NCBI GenBank assembly: GCA_023159155.1
Contig: JAJNNX010000022.1
Location: forward strand, 496,001 to 560,000
Length of the DNA stretch: 64,000 nucleotides
Reading direction: 5' to 3'
From: Ustulina deusta
Lineage: Eukaryota > Ascomycota > Sordariomycetes > Xylariales > Xylariaceae
A model generated the notes under the pieces. That model ran no database searches, was not told the DNA's origin, and saw only the letters and a list, made by a program, of their open reading frames with translations. Position numbers and translations under genes: made by a program. Each line of letters begins with the position of its first letter. The first letter of the stretch is position 1. This document shows positions 12,735 through 25,000 of the stretch, piece by piece.

Positions 12735-15700
12735 CTAAGTCTTTCCTCTAGAAGCCCTTCCCTTGCCCTTTGGGCTGGAAGAACCGGCCTCGGGCGTGGC
12801 GACTGTGCCTTTCTTGTTCCCTATCCCGCCGTCTCCGCCACGGGAGCCGTCTTTAGGCTTATTACTACCTCGGCCACGTCGTCCTCCGTCCTTCTTCTTG
12901 TCCTTGTTTCCTTCGCGAGCAAGTTTTCTCGCTTCTTCCTCCTGCGTACGGCGGCTTTCCTGATCCCACCATTCTTGAAATTCTTGCTCCTGTTGAATCT
13001 CCTGCAGACTGCGCTTGGCGACCGCCTCGCTACGGCTCTGCTGCTCGCGCTGTTGCTGACCGATGATATCTGCAAGAGGGATTCCAATTTCTTGTTCCAC
13101 CTTTGGAGCACGCTTGATATAAGACTTTGAGTGGGGAGTTATTGATTGGGAATCCGGACGTGTGGATGCTGGAGACGACTTTGGCAGATTGCTTGTCTTC
13201 TGCCCCGAAAACCTTGTATCGGGCGACGCAGTTCGCCTTGGTGTGAGCTTACTCGATGAAGCCCCGGCAGCGACTAATGGTCTAGGATCAGGAGTCCCCG
13301 CAAGGAGGGCGGAACTAGGATGAAGTAGACCGCTCATAGATGTCGGATATTCCGCCCTCGTCGGCGATTTCTTCCAGGGTACATCCCTTTTATCGCTGAC
13401 CTCACCCCACGGTTTTTGTAATTGTTGTTTGGCCTCGGCTTCTTGTCGGGCTGCTTGCTCTGCTTTTTGCTGAAGCTGCTTCTTTCTCTCCTTCTGTGAG
13501 AGCTTTTGCGGTGTGAGCTTGGAGCCCGAATCACGACTTTCCGCGGCTAGCCCGGCAGAAAGTGCCGAATGCGCCGGTTTTGATTCTGCTAGTGTCTCTC
13601 GAAGATCTAAACGACTGATAGGTAGAGCTGAAGATCCCCAAGGATTTGCAATTAGTGGTTGTTTTTGTGAAGAATCATTGGATAGTATAGGTGCCCGTAG
13701 ATCCGAGCGAGATGCCAAAGCTGGGGACGTTGGGGCGGTTTCAGGTGTGCCCAATGAGTTGTCTCCTAATAGACCGCGCCGAGATGTAGACAATGAAGGC
13801 AGACGATCTAATTCATCGTGGTCTCTAGCGTTCGTACACCTAGGACTGGGAGAAGGACTACCGCCGCTCGGCTCTTCATCCCCCTCCATATTAAACATGA
13901 GATCAACCGACGAGGTTTTGGGCCGGAGATCTGGACTAAACGGCTCATTACGCGCCACTTTTGATTTTTGCCGCGCTGCTTTGTCGGCTGTTGGCGAAAC
14001 ACCGGAAAGATCATCGAAACTACCGTACCGAGTTTTGTAGGACGAGCTTTTCCTTTCGTCATCCTTAAAGGTCGCCCTGAATGCCATATCCTTGACACGA
14101 ACCTGTCTTTCCTCGTGCATGTCGTGCGCCAATTCGGGGTTGCGCTCGTGGAGTAATAGCTCAGCCCTCCCGCTTCGTGCGAATGGACAACGGGCAAGCT
14201 GGTTATTTCGAACAACCTCATCTAGCTCGTGTAAAAGGTCTTCATCGAGTTCATCAAGGAGACTGAATTAATATTAGCACACTTGCAAAAACATTTATAG
14301 TGAATCAGAAAAGGACAAGCGCCTGAGCCGTATTGGTTTCAAGAAATGTGATATAATCAATTATGCAAGGACTCCGAATATTCAATGTGACTGAATGGGA
14401 AAGACTTACTGGTTCTCAAGCATTGCCTCCATCTGAAGACAAATATACTCCAGACCCTTCTCCTTGAATTCAGTAACAGAGCAAGGACTGATACTGTTTA
14501 ATAGAGTAGATATATTCCGCGTTGACACTATATTCCGTGAGTTGGGGGGGAATTGGCGAATCTTGGGCAGTGTGGTGACATACCAAAACGACCGATGATA
14601 TTTTGGCAGATTTGTGATAGTCGATCAAGCATTAATTCATTGGCGATGCTCATTACATTCATGACTATCTCAGCAAAGTCATCGATGCTGTCTGCAACTG
14701 CTGAATCGAAAAGTTCTTGTCCCACGTCTGCATATAGGTATTGAAGAACGTAGTGGAATGCTTCTGGATCCATATGATGCAGGTCGATATTCAAGAGATC
14801 AGAATCATCTTGTGCTGCCCGGCGACTTTCAAGCCATTTACCACGAGAGCGGCCGTTGAAAAGCCCTTGGAACCAAGGACATCTCCGGCATAATATCGTG
14901 CTATGCACTGGAATCTCATCACCATCAAGCTCTAGCAGCGCGTCACCATCTTCGAAAAAGATTGGGTCATTAAACGCATCCTGGAAATCTACATTCATTG
15001 ACCGAGATGGGGCAGTCTGGGTCCGTGCAGCGGCTTCAAGCTTTGGTATCCCCAGCTGAGTAGCTAGTTTCATGACGTCGGTACGAATCTGACGATACCT
15101 GTAGGCTAAAGGTGAAGCCTGGCGCGTAAAGTTCCAGGCAGGAATGACACGATCGCTGTACATGTAAACAATAATGTTGAGCACAGCGATTATGTCGATG
15201 TTCCAACTAAATTCAACAATTGTTGTTCCTTGCTCCGCGGTGATAGTAAGAAGCTCAGGGATGTCATATTGTCCAATTTCTCGAAATCGATGAAATCCAT
15301 CACGAAGAACCGCACTACGTGCTGATAGAACCCAAGAATGAACTGGGAAGGAGAGCTTTGGATTTGAAGCCGAACGTACGGCCACACCTAAAGCCTCGTT
15401 TGCGAAAGCCCAGTCCATGAAGTGAGTTGCCAAGTCATCCTCTAAATCGGTAGATGTCAATATCTCGTAGCTCAAGTCATCAACTTGCTCCCTTAGCTTC
15501 TCTGGATTTTGAAACCTCCAAGTGTCCTTATTCTCTCTTGTTTTTGAATTTCTGGCCCTAAAGCCACGGAGAGGAAGCAAAGGGCTGACATCGTCCCGTA
15601 GCGTCGGTTGAGGAATTTCAAGCTGTTCTCGAGTAACATCACAATCTTTTCGAACGGCTGCATAGGCGCCAAATGTCGAACTTCTTACGGCAGTTACATC

Positions 15701-17694
15701 GGTGATATACGGAACGCGTTGAAACTTAAAGTCTTTTCGCTTGTGTTCCGAAGAACCTAAGTTCTTGTTGCTTTGAGCCTTAGTACGCCTAATTCGTCGC
15801 CAGACGGCTCCGGATTGTGTGGATATGATTACGGAGCCGTTTTCCCCCACGCCAACAGACTTGACCCCATCCTTTCGTGAATTCCAAACTAGTTGTGGTG
15901 TAGTAATCGCCTCTTTGATTTTCGAGGGATTCGTAGTTGATGTAGTGAGCTGATCATTATCGGAATTGCGGCTGAGCTGCATTGTGAATAAATCACCGCT
16001 GCCCGTGACTGCTGCGATGGTGTCACCACCGGATGCGATTTGATGGATCTCTCGACGCTTCGAGTCATAAGGAGAGGCCGAAGAGGATTGTATTGCCTGC
16101 TGGAGAGATGGGTTGGTAAACATGGTAGCATTTTGGAAGTTGATTGTCTTATATCCGTAGCTTGTAAAAACAACTAGGGAGCGGTCTCCGAAAAGGCAGC
16201 ACGTTGCTCTATCAATGGCAGAAATAGCTGATACAACAGACGAATGGCTCGAGATTAAGGTAACAGCAACCTTTCGTGGCACAGTCTGAACTTCAAGCGA
16301 TCGAGAATCAGCATCCATGAGGCCAAGTTGTCCGACATTCTTTCCCCAACAAAATAGTGATGCGCCAGTGTGTACGACGGAATGTATCGACGATGCTGCA
16401 GCCCCGAGGACCATCTCCTTCTTTAGGGGTCCAAAAACCTGACGGGGTAAGATGCTAATCGACTCTTCGTCAGATTTGACTGGCAGAGGTAGCGTATACC
16501 CTAACTGAGAGTAATGATTTGACCCCCATGACCATAGTTCGCCTTCGCTAGTAATAGCCAAGGTGTGGTTTTGTCCAAGTGCGACCGCAGTAACTTTCTT
16601 GCCGGATAACCCCCCCTGGACAGGCATGAAACTAAGCTTCGTATTTTCGTCTCCGAGACCGAGGCGACCGCCCCGACCGAGACCACAAATATAGAGGTTT
16701 GAAAATGGGTCTGTCGTGAGAATGGCGGTATGGAACTTAGAGAGCACAACGTCTTGGATGACCATAGGGCGATTCTGGACCAGAACAGGAATATCTACTT
16801 GACTTGGTGACGGCGATTCATCGTTAGCAATGTGATGTTTCTGCTCAAGAAGTTGCTGGTCGTAAAAATGCTGAATTAGGTGGACCGAACGTTCCAAGTG
16901 AATACGCTCTGGATATTGTCTATCATCTTCATGACCGACACCAAGGGACAAGTTATCGTTGCTTCCAAATGTGAACACTTCTTCTCCCAAGCTAGATCTG
17001 GTAGGATACCTGCAACAGCACGATCAGCACACTCGTTGAACCCTGACTGCGTGGAGCCTTACTGAATCTCGGCACCCCCAACGGCTTCATCGGTCTCTGA
17101 TTCATCTTCGGGATGGGGACGCTCTTCCGCTGTTTTGAGGGAACGGAGCGCAATGGTGGCATTATATAGATCGAACGGACTATTACCCTCGTGATCCTTA
17201 GTTTTGATTAAATGGCCAATTTTCGTCGTGCTAGGCCCAAACGATTCTGTTAGGTCCTTGCGTTCCTTCGCAAGCAACAACCGCGCGACTGATATGTTGC
17301 CATTGTATAAAGCTCTGTGTAATGCATTCCAGCCGCTCTCGGGGTCCTGAACGTATAGGTCGATGGCAGGATGGTCCAGAAGGGCTTGGACAAAAGTGAC
17401 GGCATCTGGGGATGTAGAGGACGCAGCTCGCAGAAGGAGGGTAAGGCCACAGTAGTCGCGACTATTAATTTCAGTCTTTCTAAAGTTGCCAGCGAAAGAC
17501 TTTGCGCCGGAAAGACCGGTGCCAAAGCCAGAGACCTTGCGCGACTTGGGGACAGACCGCGGCGACGTCCCGAGAGCGCCGGGACTCCCTATACGTGGAC
17601 TTTTGGCTTGGGACTGGGAATAGCTCGCCGGTGCGAGCAATCGACAGAAATTGTCGACATCGTTATCCCAGAAACACTTCCACAAACTTGTCAT
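12735..17694 (-). CDS. Ankyrin-RCC1-BTB protein, IBTK-like
   Basis: Model: exons 17694-17063, 17009-14584, 14527-14410 and 14262-12735; 4,704 nt, 1,567 residues, every junction in frame. Exon 1 encodes ankyrin repeats (NSRDYCGLTLLLRAASS, SGWNALHRALYNGNISVARL). Exon 2 starts an RCC1 beta-propeller at about residue 220 (EEVFTFGSNDNLSLGVG, LWSWGSNHYSQLG, LFCWGKNVGQLGL), then two BTB/POZ domains near residues 780 (FPVHSWVLSARSAVLRD) and 920 (IPVHSTILCRRCPWFQGLF). Residues after about 1060 are low-complexity, basic and Gln/Glu-rich, with repeated PWG/PWK motifs and a Lys/Arg/Gly-rich end. The order ankyrin, RCC1, BTB, BTB matches the inhibitor of Bruton tyrosine kinase family, whose members act as substrate adaptors for Cul3 ubiquitin ligases; S. 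pombe Btb proteins are relatives. Cul3 partnership here is inferred from the family. Confidence 0.88.
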
Positions 17695-18954
17695 CGACGC
17701 TTCTTAAACACAGATGCCTCGGCCACTTCAGATAGCACCTCGCCGAAGCCTCGAGGACTGCAGCCTATTTAAAGGTACGATCAGAAGAGCTTCGACTAGG
17801 AGGAGGGGGCGGGAGCTATCCCGAGGGTAAGGCAATTGCGCCGAAGTTTGCGGCGGCTTTCGTGCGATCGGGGTGACTTGCGAATTGGAGACGACGTCGA
17901 ACGGGAGAGAAAGGAGGAAATTCGACTTCGCAGGGGACTCGTCCTGGGAGGCCAGATCGTGGAGAGGATCGGAGGGGTAAGATAAGGCGCGGGTATAACC
18001 TTGCAGCAGTTGAATAGAAACACCGAGGTACTATATAAGTAGATAAGGTTAGCTGAGGAGTCTATGATTGTCCTTGAAGAAATAGGTTTCCAAGAATCTC
18101 TCGTACGTACACCAACGATGAGTCAGGAGAGGGTTTGAAATAGGTGACGAGGACATTAGTCTGCCGACCCCCCGCGACAGGCCTAGCGACTAGGTCTCCT
18201 CCGTCCTTAGATCTAGGTACCTGCTTCAGAGGTGAGCAGCGACCTACCTACTTAGGTAGTAGAGGTACTTACCGCTGCCCGTGCACTGGAGCTAACTATC
18301 CGAAACCAGTCACAATGTCCAATTGGGTCCGCAGAGGTCGATAAGCTCTAGCGAATCACAGAGCCGAGATCAGAAGCATGGTCAATTCTTGGGGTACTAT
18401 AAGTAATATTATTATGAACCACGTTTTTCTATGTTTTCTTTTTTGGATTTCTCTTGTACCATATGAGACAAAAATAGCACATCATTCCATCAAGTACCCT
18501 CTGCCCACTAACTAGGTATACGGAGAGACATGCTAGATACCAACATTGTTCCGGGTTGATACTCTTATCCTACCTACCTCCTAATATATATTACTACCAG
18601 TGAGTTTACTAGTATGCAACTAAATAAGTGAGTGCTTAGAGGTACCGAAGAATCGTTAGTGAACTGCTGCAAGTCATTGTGGGGTAGTCCTTTGTCTGCT
18701 TAGTGCCACCGACTGTTGTCATTTGACCATGTATCGGCACGAGGAACCCTGCTGCAAATGGTGGAACAGCAAGGATAAACTATGACAGGTTTACAGTACT
18801 ATCTACTCTAAATTGCGGACGGGAAACAACAACGATCCAGATTCTCTCATTCGACGCCATTTTCAATGCCTCGTGATGCCTCTAACAACGTCCGTCTCCA
18901 ACTAGGGTATCGAGCGTGATAAGAATGTTGAACCGTTCTATGAGCTTCATTGTT
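17695..18954. other. Intergenic region upstream of the IBTK-like gene
   Basis: About 1.3 kb holding the promoter of the leftward IBTK-like gene and the 3' end of the leftward carrier gene. Several imperfect TAGGTA/TACCTA palindromic strings occur around 18180-18270 and 18520-18600, a repeated small motif seen in other spacers of this window. No gene is supported. Confidence 0.6.
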
Positions 18955-20246
18955 TTACTTTTGGAGGGTTCGGAAGAAGTCCATAACACCCGTGAAAACA
19001 ACTGTTCCAAGTCAATTAGCGGTTATTCCAGCTAGGTGCACGCGTCCGTCCAACTTACCTAGAAGAATACCACCACCAGGACCAAGTCTCAGCACCTTAG
19101 GCAGGAAGCCCTTGTACAAGGCACCAAACCCTTCTTCTTTTATGACCGTGCCACATGCCGGCCAGGCCCAGTTGTACTTAGGGGTCTGGCCGGCAACTTT
19201 GGGGGTGTTCTGGATGCGGGACTTGACGACATCCAGGGGCGTATTCAGAACGGTGCCGACCGTGCCACCGATGGTACCAGCGATGATGTCGTTGGAGATT
19301 TGGGCGCCCTTCGTTTCCGCTTTGGGAAGGAGCCCACGAACCTGGAAGATGCAGCCAAAGTAACCTGAATTCCAAAGTATGTGGCGCCACATGGTGCTCT
19401 CGAGGCCGTTATACATAGCCAAGAGGCCCTCATTCTTGATGACCTTCGATACAACGTCAAGAGCGCCCTTGTACTGTCCAGCGGACTCTTTGCTCTGTAA
19501 CCGCACTAGAAGGAATATGTGAGCTCCTGTTAAGCTGAGGGAGGTTGCGGTAATTTAAGGGTATGTTCGGCTGCTGGAATCATGGGAGATTTCGAGCGGG
19601 TTGGTATCCCTGCATAATTGGCTCGAGGTAATCGCAAAGCTCGTTCATGTCTTCACTCACACTTGACCAACTCAAACGGGACCACAACAAAGGATTCAGT
19701 AGCACCGGCTGAAGCGCCGGTGAGGATAGAAAGTTGCTGATTCATCTTCTCAACACCAAATGCCTTTCTATAAACCTTCCCCCATTCATCGTTGGCGGCG
19801 AACTTGATGGCACGCTTCGGGGCCTCCATCAGGATGGGAGCAGTAATTCCACGATAAAGCCTCGAGAATCTATGCCGGAAGGTGAATATTGGCGCGACAG
19901 AAACCACCAGGCTCGTCTTCCTTACCCTTCATTGCGAACTATCTTTTGGAAACAATCCACCATGCCGGTGTAGCCGTCAGCACCGGTTCCCTTGCCGCTT
20001 TGCAACTGCAGCCGACTCTTGACGACATCTAATGGGTACCTGGGTGCGTTCAGAAGGTTAGAATCGTAGGGAGTCGGTCGAACGGGAGAGCGAGGGTACC
20101 AACATGACCAAAATCTAGACGATTAACAAAGTCAGTGGCGCATCAGGCGAGCACCCGAGAATTGCAATTGAGCTTACCTCGGACACACCGGCTATGGCGC
20201 CGGCGGCGAACTGCCATTGGAAACCGAGGGGCTTTTCCGCAGACAT
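18955..20246 (-). CDS. Mitochondrial 2-oxodicarboxylate carrier (SLC25 family)
   Basis: Model: exons 20246-20178, 20114-20104, 20039-19926, 19869-19661, 19505-19059 and 19001-18955; 897 nt, 298 residues. The second exon is only 11 nt; it and its neighbours rebuild the first carrier signature ILVMYPLDVVKSRLQ. The other two signatures are VVPFELVKLRLQ and NTPLDVVKSRIQ, and the C-terminus ends GGGILLVVFTGVMDFFRTLQK. Three P-x-D/E-x-x-K/R signatures and about 300 residues are diagnostic of mitochondrial carriers; strings such as LYRGITAPILMEAPKRAIKF and GASAGATESFVVVPFELVK match the Odc1/Odc2 group, which moves 2-oxoadipate and 2-oxoglutarate across the inner membrane for lysine and glutamate metabolism. 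The LTR of a RIP-mutated retrotransposon starts only 246 bp upstream of the start codon. Confidence 0.88.
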
Positions 20247-20491
20247 GTTGCTTGCTTGTTCGAGTCTTCAATTCGAGAATAGTTGGCGTCGCTCAAGAGG
20301 TGGTGGGATGGTGGTTCGTTTTATTGGTAAAGTCTGCGAACTCGCACGACCGGAGAGTGAGACCCGCTAGACCCACTAGACTAGTGTCGTGTTAGCCTCT
20401 CGAGGTTAGCTGACTGTAATATAAATATCTGAGCCAATCATTTCAAGGCTTTTTCTTGGGGCAAAACTCGGGGTAGCACTCGGGGTATATC

Positions 20492-20744
20492 TGTGGATCC
20501 CATTGCCATTGGCTTCCATTGAAGTCAATCCATTGAGTCAGTACAATGGTACGTGCATGAAAGGGCACCGTGCGTAGCCCTTAGGCACCAGGTACCGACC
20601 TACCTAATTAAGGGCATAAATACCTCGCACCTCTGTTAGATACCCTAGTTAGTTTCCTTTTATAACCATACTTAATATAGACCTTTAGATTAGACCTAGT
20701 GATACCAAGTAACTAGTTCTGTAAAAGGACTGTATTGAGGTATA
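20492..20744 (+). repeat. 5' LTR of the outer Gypsy-like element
   Basis: Begins TGTGGATCC and ends GAGGTATA; it aligns along its full 253 bp with the 3' copy without visible gaps. Differences are almost all C/T or G/A. The right half has more A/T than its 3' partner, while the first 100 bases kept G and C that the 3' copy has lost, so each copy preserves a different part of the original. Confidence 0.88.
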
Positions 20745-20984
20745 AATAGCTATTTGTGTAGTTTTATAGTATTATTTTTATTTTTATTATATTTAGTACT
20801 TTTTTTATACTTTCTATTGTATTGCAAAAACTTTAAGACTTTTAAAATAGCTAACAAAACATTAGAAATATTAATAGCCCTAGTTAATAAAATTATTAGT
20901 ATTTTGTAAAGCAATACTATTAAGAATTCTTAAAAATAGATTAATATTTTTGCTATTAATATAGTTTATAGTATAGCTGTTTGA

Positions 20985-21190
20985 ATGGAGTGTACTGCAT
21001 ATTTCCAAGGCAGCAGTACATGCCTGCAAGGTTGGTGGAATACAGTCTATTCACTATATGCCACACTCAAAGGAAGAAGAGAAAGGAAGGAAAATGGGTA
21101 GGTGGGTCCTAGCCGGACCCCTTGGCCTAGACCCCCCTTGGCTAGACCCCTTCGTACGAAAGGGTCCATAATTACGTACGATTAATCCAA
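20985..21190. other. Unmutated GC island inside the RIP block
   Basis: About 200 bp of normal base composition, with abrupt edges against AT-rich sequence on both sides. It begins with a hairpin-capable inverted repeat (TGTACTGC ... GCAGTACA near 20992-21021), then a purine-rich run, then repeated CTTGGCCTAGACC/CTTGGCTAGACC units and a CGTACGAAAGGG palindromic end. No coding frame. It could be a small element that arrived after RIP or a piece spared by it. Confidence 0.6.
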
Positions 21191-21806
21191 CAATAGCAGA
21201 ACTAAAAGATAATATTAATAACTTAAAAAAAATAATTACTAATTTTATTAAAAAGCTAAATATATTTATAACAAGTAATATAACTAGTTAACAAGTTTAT
21301 TTAATATTACTACTATTATTACTATAAAAAATATATAAAGTAAATAAATAATATATTAATAAATTATATATATAATAGCTAGTATATATAATTAGTAACA
21401 AAAAACTCTAAAACAAGTTATTAAACCTATACTAATATTAAGTACTATTAGAAATATAGACTAAATAAAAATAGCATATTTAGCGTATATTCCCTAAAGC
21501 TATATTAGCAATTAATATAAATAGCTTAAGCAAATATAAACCTAAAAATAAAGTTGTAATTTTAGTAAATTTATAATTTATTATTGCTAATTATATAATC
21601 TTTAATAAAGTAAAAGATATATAGAACTAACTAATCTAAATACTTGTTTTATATAAGTTATAGGTAATATATATTAATACTAAATTAGCTAAAGATTTTT
21701 AAGCTATAGCCTAGTTTATTAAGCGTACTAAGGATGCTATTTGGGCTAATTGCTTAAAAGTTATTATATAAATATTAAAAATTTATAATATATTTTATAG
21801 CTCTTT

Positions 21807-22093
21807 TGTTAGAATAACTAGCATTGGTTACAACCACATTGTGCACCCGCGTATCGCGCGGGTGAACAGATGTCTTTGTACGGAGACTATCGGCTGTAAG
21901 GACTTTATTTCTTTTTATTGTTTCAGCTTGTACGCTAGCAGAATTCTTTCTTTAAAAGGAATTCTGTTTTGTACAAAGCATTTTTTTTTTTTTTTTTTTT
22001 AGTACAAAATTTAAATATAATATAATATAATATATTTTATTAATGCACGTTTATTTGCTTTTATATATAATATTATATATAGCTTATTTAATA
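21807..22093 (+). repeat. 5' LTR of the nested Copia-like element
   Basis: Starts TGTTAGAATAACTAG and ends TTTAATA. It keeps a GC-rich core (CACCCGCGTATCGCGCGGGTGAA) split by an internal palindrome, and a long T run near 21980-22002. It aligns to the 3' copy over its full length; differences are mainly transitions. Confidence 0.85.
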
Positions 22094-25000
22094 CTAATTA
22101 ATAGTTACTAAAGCACTTTTAACCTAATTATAAAAGTACTACAAATTAACAAAAGTAAAAATAAAGCTAAGTTTTTTATAAACAAAAAAAACTTTATATT
22201 ATACTTTATTTTTTTATTATATAATAATTATTTTTTTTAACTAGTTAATATATATTATTTGAAAATAAAGCAAATATAACCTTTTTTTTTAGATTAATAA
22301 AATATTTGCTTATTATATAAAAAACAAAAAAATTTATTTTTTTATTATATAATATAACTTTTTTCTTTGGATTAATAAAGTATTATATAAAAAAAAAAAA
22401 AATAGCACGTAATTATGCTATTTCTAACTATATTATTGTATAATAGCTAGACGAACTTTTTTAATTTTTCCCCCCTTTTTACTTTACTATAATACAAAAA
22501 GCACTAAGTACTTTAGCAAAGTCTGCTAAGTTATGCTTAAACTTTATATATAAAAAACTTGCCAAAAATATTAGTATTAATATAAAAATTATATAAAACT
22601 ATATTAATTTTAATTTTTAAAATAAAAATTTTAATAAATCTTATATAAATAAAGTTATAATAAATATATAGTTTGCTTACTAATTTATTAAATATTAAAA
22701 CATAAAAAGGTCTAGATAGCTATTCTAAAAAATGTTTAAAAAAGATTTCAAAAAATAAATAGCGGATTATTTTTATACGATCTATTAAAATATACATACA
22801 AAGTTTATAATAATAGTTAAAAAAAAAAGCATACAAAAGCTAATTAAAAAAAATATAGCTTATAAATAATTTGCTATAATTATACAAAACAAATTTAAAA
22901 TTATTAAATCTCCAGGATTTCTAACCTAAATAGCCCAAATATTTATTATACAACAACTATTAGTTTTTTTTATACCTAGTTAACAACTCTGAGCTACCCC
23001 CTAAAAAACCCTTTAGCCTACTTTAACTCTTTAACCTATTATATAAACAGAACTAAGACTAAAAATCAAATAACCAGAATCTATATAGCTTAAATTAATA
23101 CTTATCTAGAATATATAATTCTAACCCTACAAAAAATAAAACTTTAAATATATATAACTAACTATAAAAATTTAATATATGCCAAAAATAATATATAATT
23201 ATATATTAAAAACAAGCTATAAACCAAACTTATAACTAATATATAAATATTTTATAGTTTATAACCCTTTTTAAACCCCTATACTACAAACATACCTTTA
23301 TATAATATTAGAACTTATATTAAATAGCCTTTTTTTAGATTTATTTCTTATAAAAAATATATAAAACAAACTACTTTTGTCTAAAAAGTATACTATTTTT
23401 TTAAAAATATAAAAAAAAAAAAAACTATATAAGCTATTTATATAACTTATTTTATAATAAAGCACGCTTATTTATAAATACTTATTAACAGTTCAAAATA
23501 ACAAAAAACTAATACTATGCTATATTCTTAAATATTTTAAAAAACTTTACAAAAAAGTATTATATATATTATATCGGACTAAAAAAAATATAATATAAGA
23601 TCTATTATATAATAAATAATCACTTTAATAATAATACAAACTATAATTAGTATTAGGCCAACTAGACTTTGATTATATTTATATAAATAAATAAAAAAAA
23701 CCTAAAATTAGTACCGCATAAAGTACTAAAACTTATAATTAACAAACTTATAAAAGTATAATAAGCACTTAGTACAAGCTACTAAAAAAAAATCTAATTA
23801 AATATAACTATTATATAAATATATTAAAAAGTACTTAAACTAGCTATAGCACTTATATTTTAAAAGCTAATATATAAAAGTTTTTTTTTTAACCTCTAAG
23901 CATATATTTAAGTAGCAACAAATAATATACTAAAACATTTTATATAAAAAGATAATAATGTTTATTTTACTAATAGGAAATATAACCAAAATTATTATAT
24001 AAAAAGCTATTAACTTAGATTTTTTAGATTATTAAGCAAGCTAGATATATAACAAAACTATTTAAAAAACTAGAACTTTAGAAACAACTATACAAACAAA
24101 AAATGCTTTATATACTAAAAAAAAAAATATTAATTAATAAAATATACTTTTTAAAAACAAGCTTATATAAAAAGCTAATATTTTAATTCATACAAAATAA
24201 TATATAATATTAAACTTATACTTAAAAAGTTCTTAATATATCTAACAAAGTATAAAAAGCATCTAAAGTTAAACAAAAGCAATAAAAATATAAATAAAGA
24301 ATTTAAAAGCTAGTTTACTTAATTTCTAATAAATAATATATTTATATACTATATAACTAAAAAAAATATTTAGAACTACAAAACAGATATTTTATCTAAC
24401 TAGTTTATTTTAAATAACTAGTATTATATAAAATACTAAAGCGAACTATAAAATATAAACGTTTCGAACTACTTAATAATAAAGAAAATATAACTAGAGG
24501 CCTATATTAGATTATACCTTTATATAAAAATTAACTAAATACTAAGAACCACATATATTAGGTTTAGCAATAGCAATATAATCTTAGCTATAAATACTAT
24601 ACAAATAAAAAATACCTTTAGTACAACAATATATTATATTTTAAATAACTTAATACTATTTTTGTTTTTTTTAAAAAACGCTAATTGCTTACAAACATAC
24701 TTTAATAATATAAAAGATATTATTATACAAAAAAATAGCAAAACTATTTTTGTTATATATAAATAAAAATACTTATTTTTTAATATTGGACCGCACAAAG
24801 CTAGCATATTCTTTATAAAAACAGAACTACAATAGTTTTACTGCCAATTTAAATACTTTTATATAAAAAGGCTACACAAAATGCTTAATTATATAAAGCA
24901 TAATATTAACTATTTAATTTTAGAAAAGATCTAGAAGTTCTATTATTATTGCTAGTTATACAAACAAGCACCCCAACGTTTTAAGTTTTTAATTAAAAAC

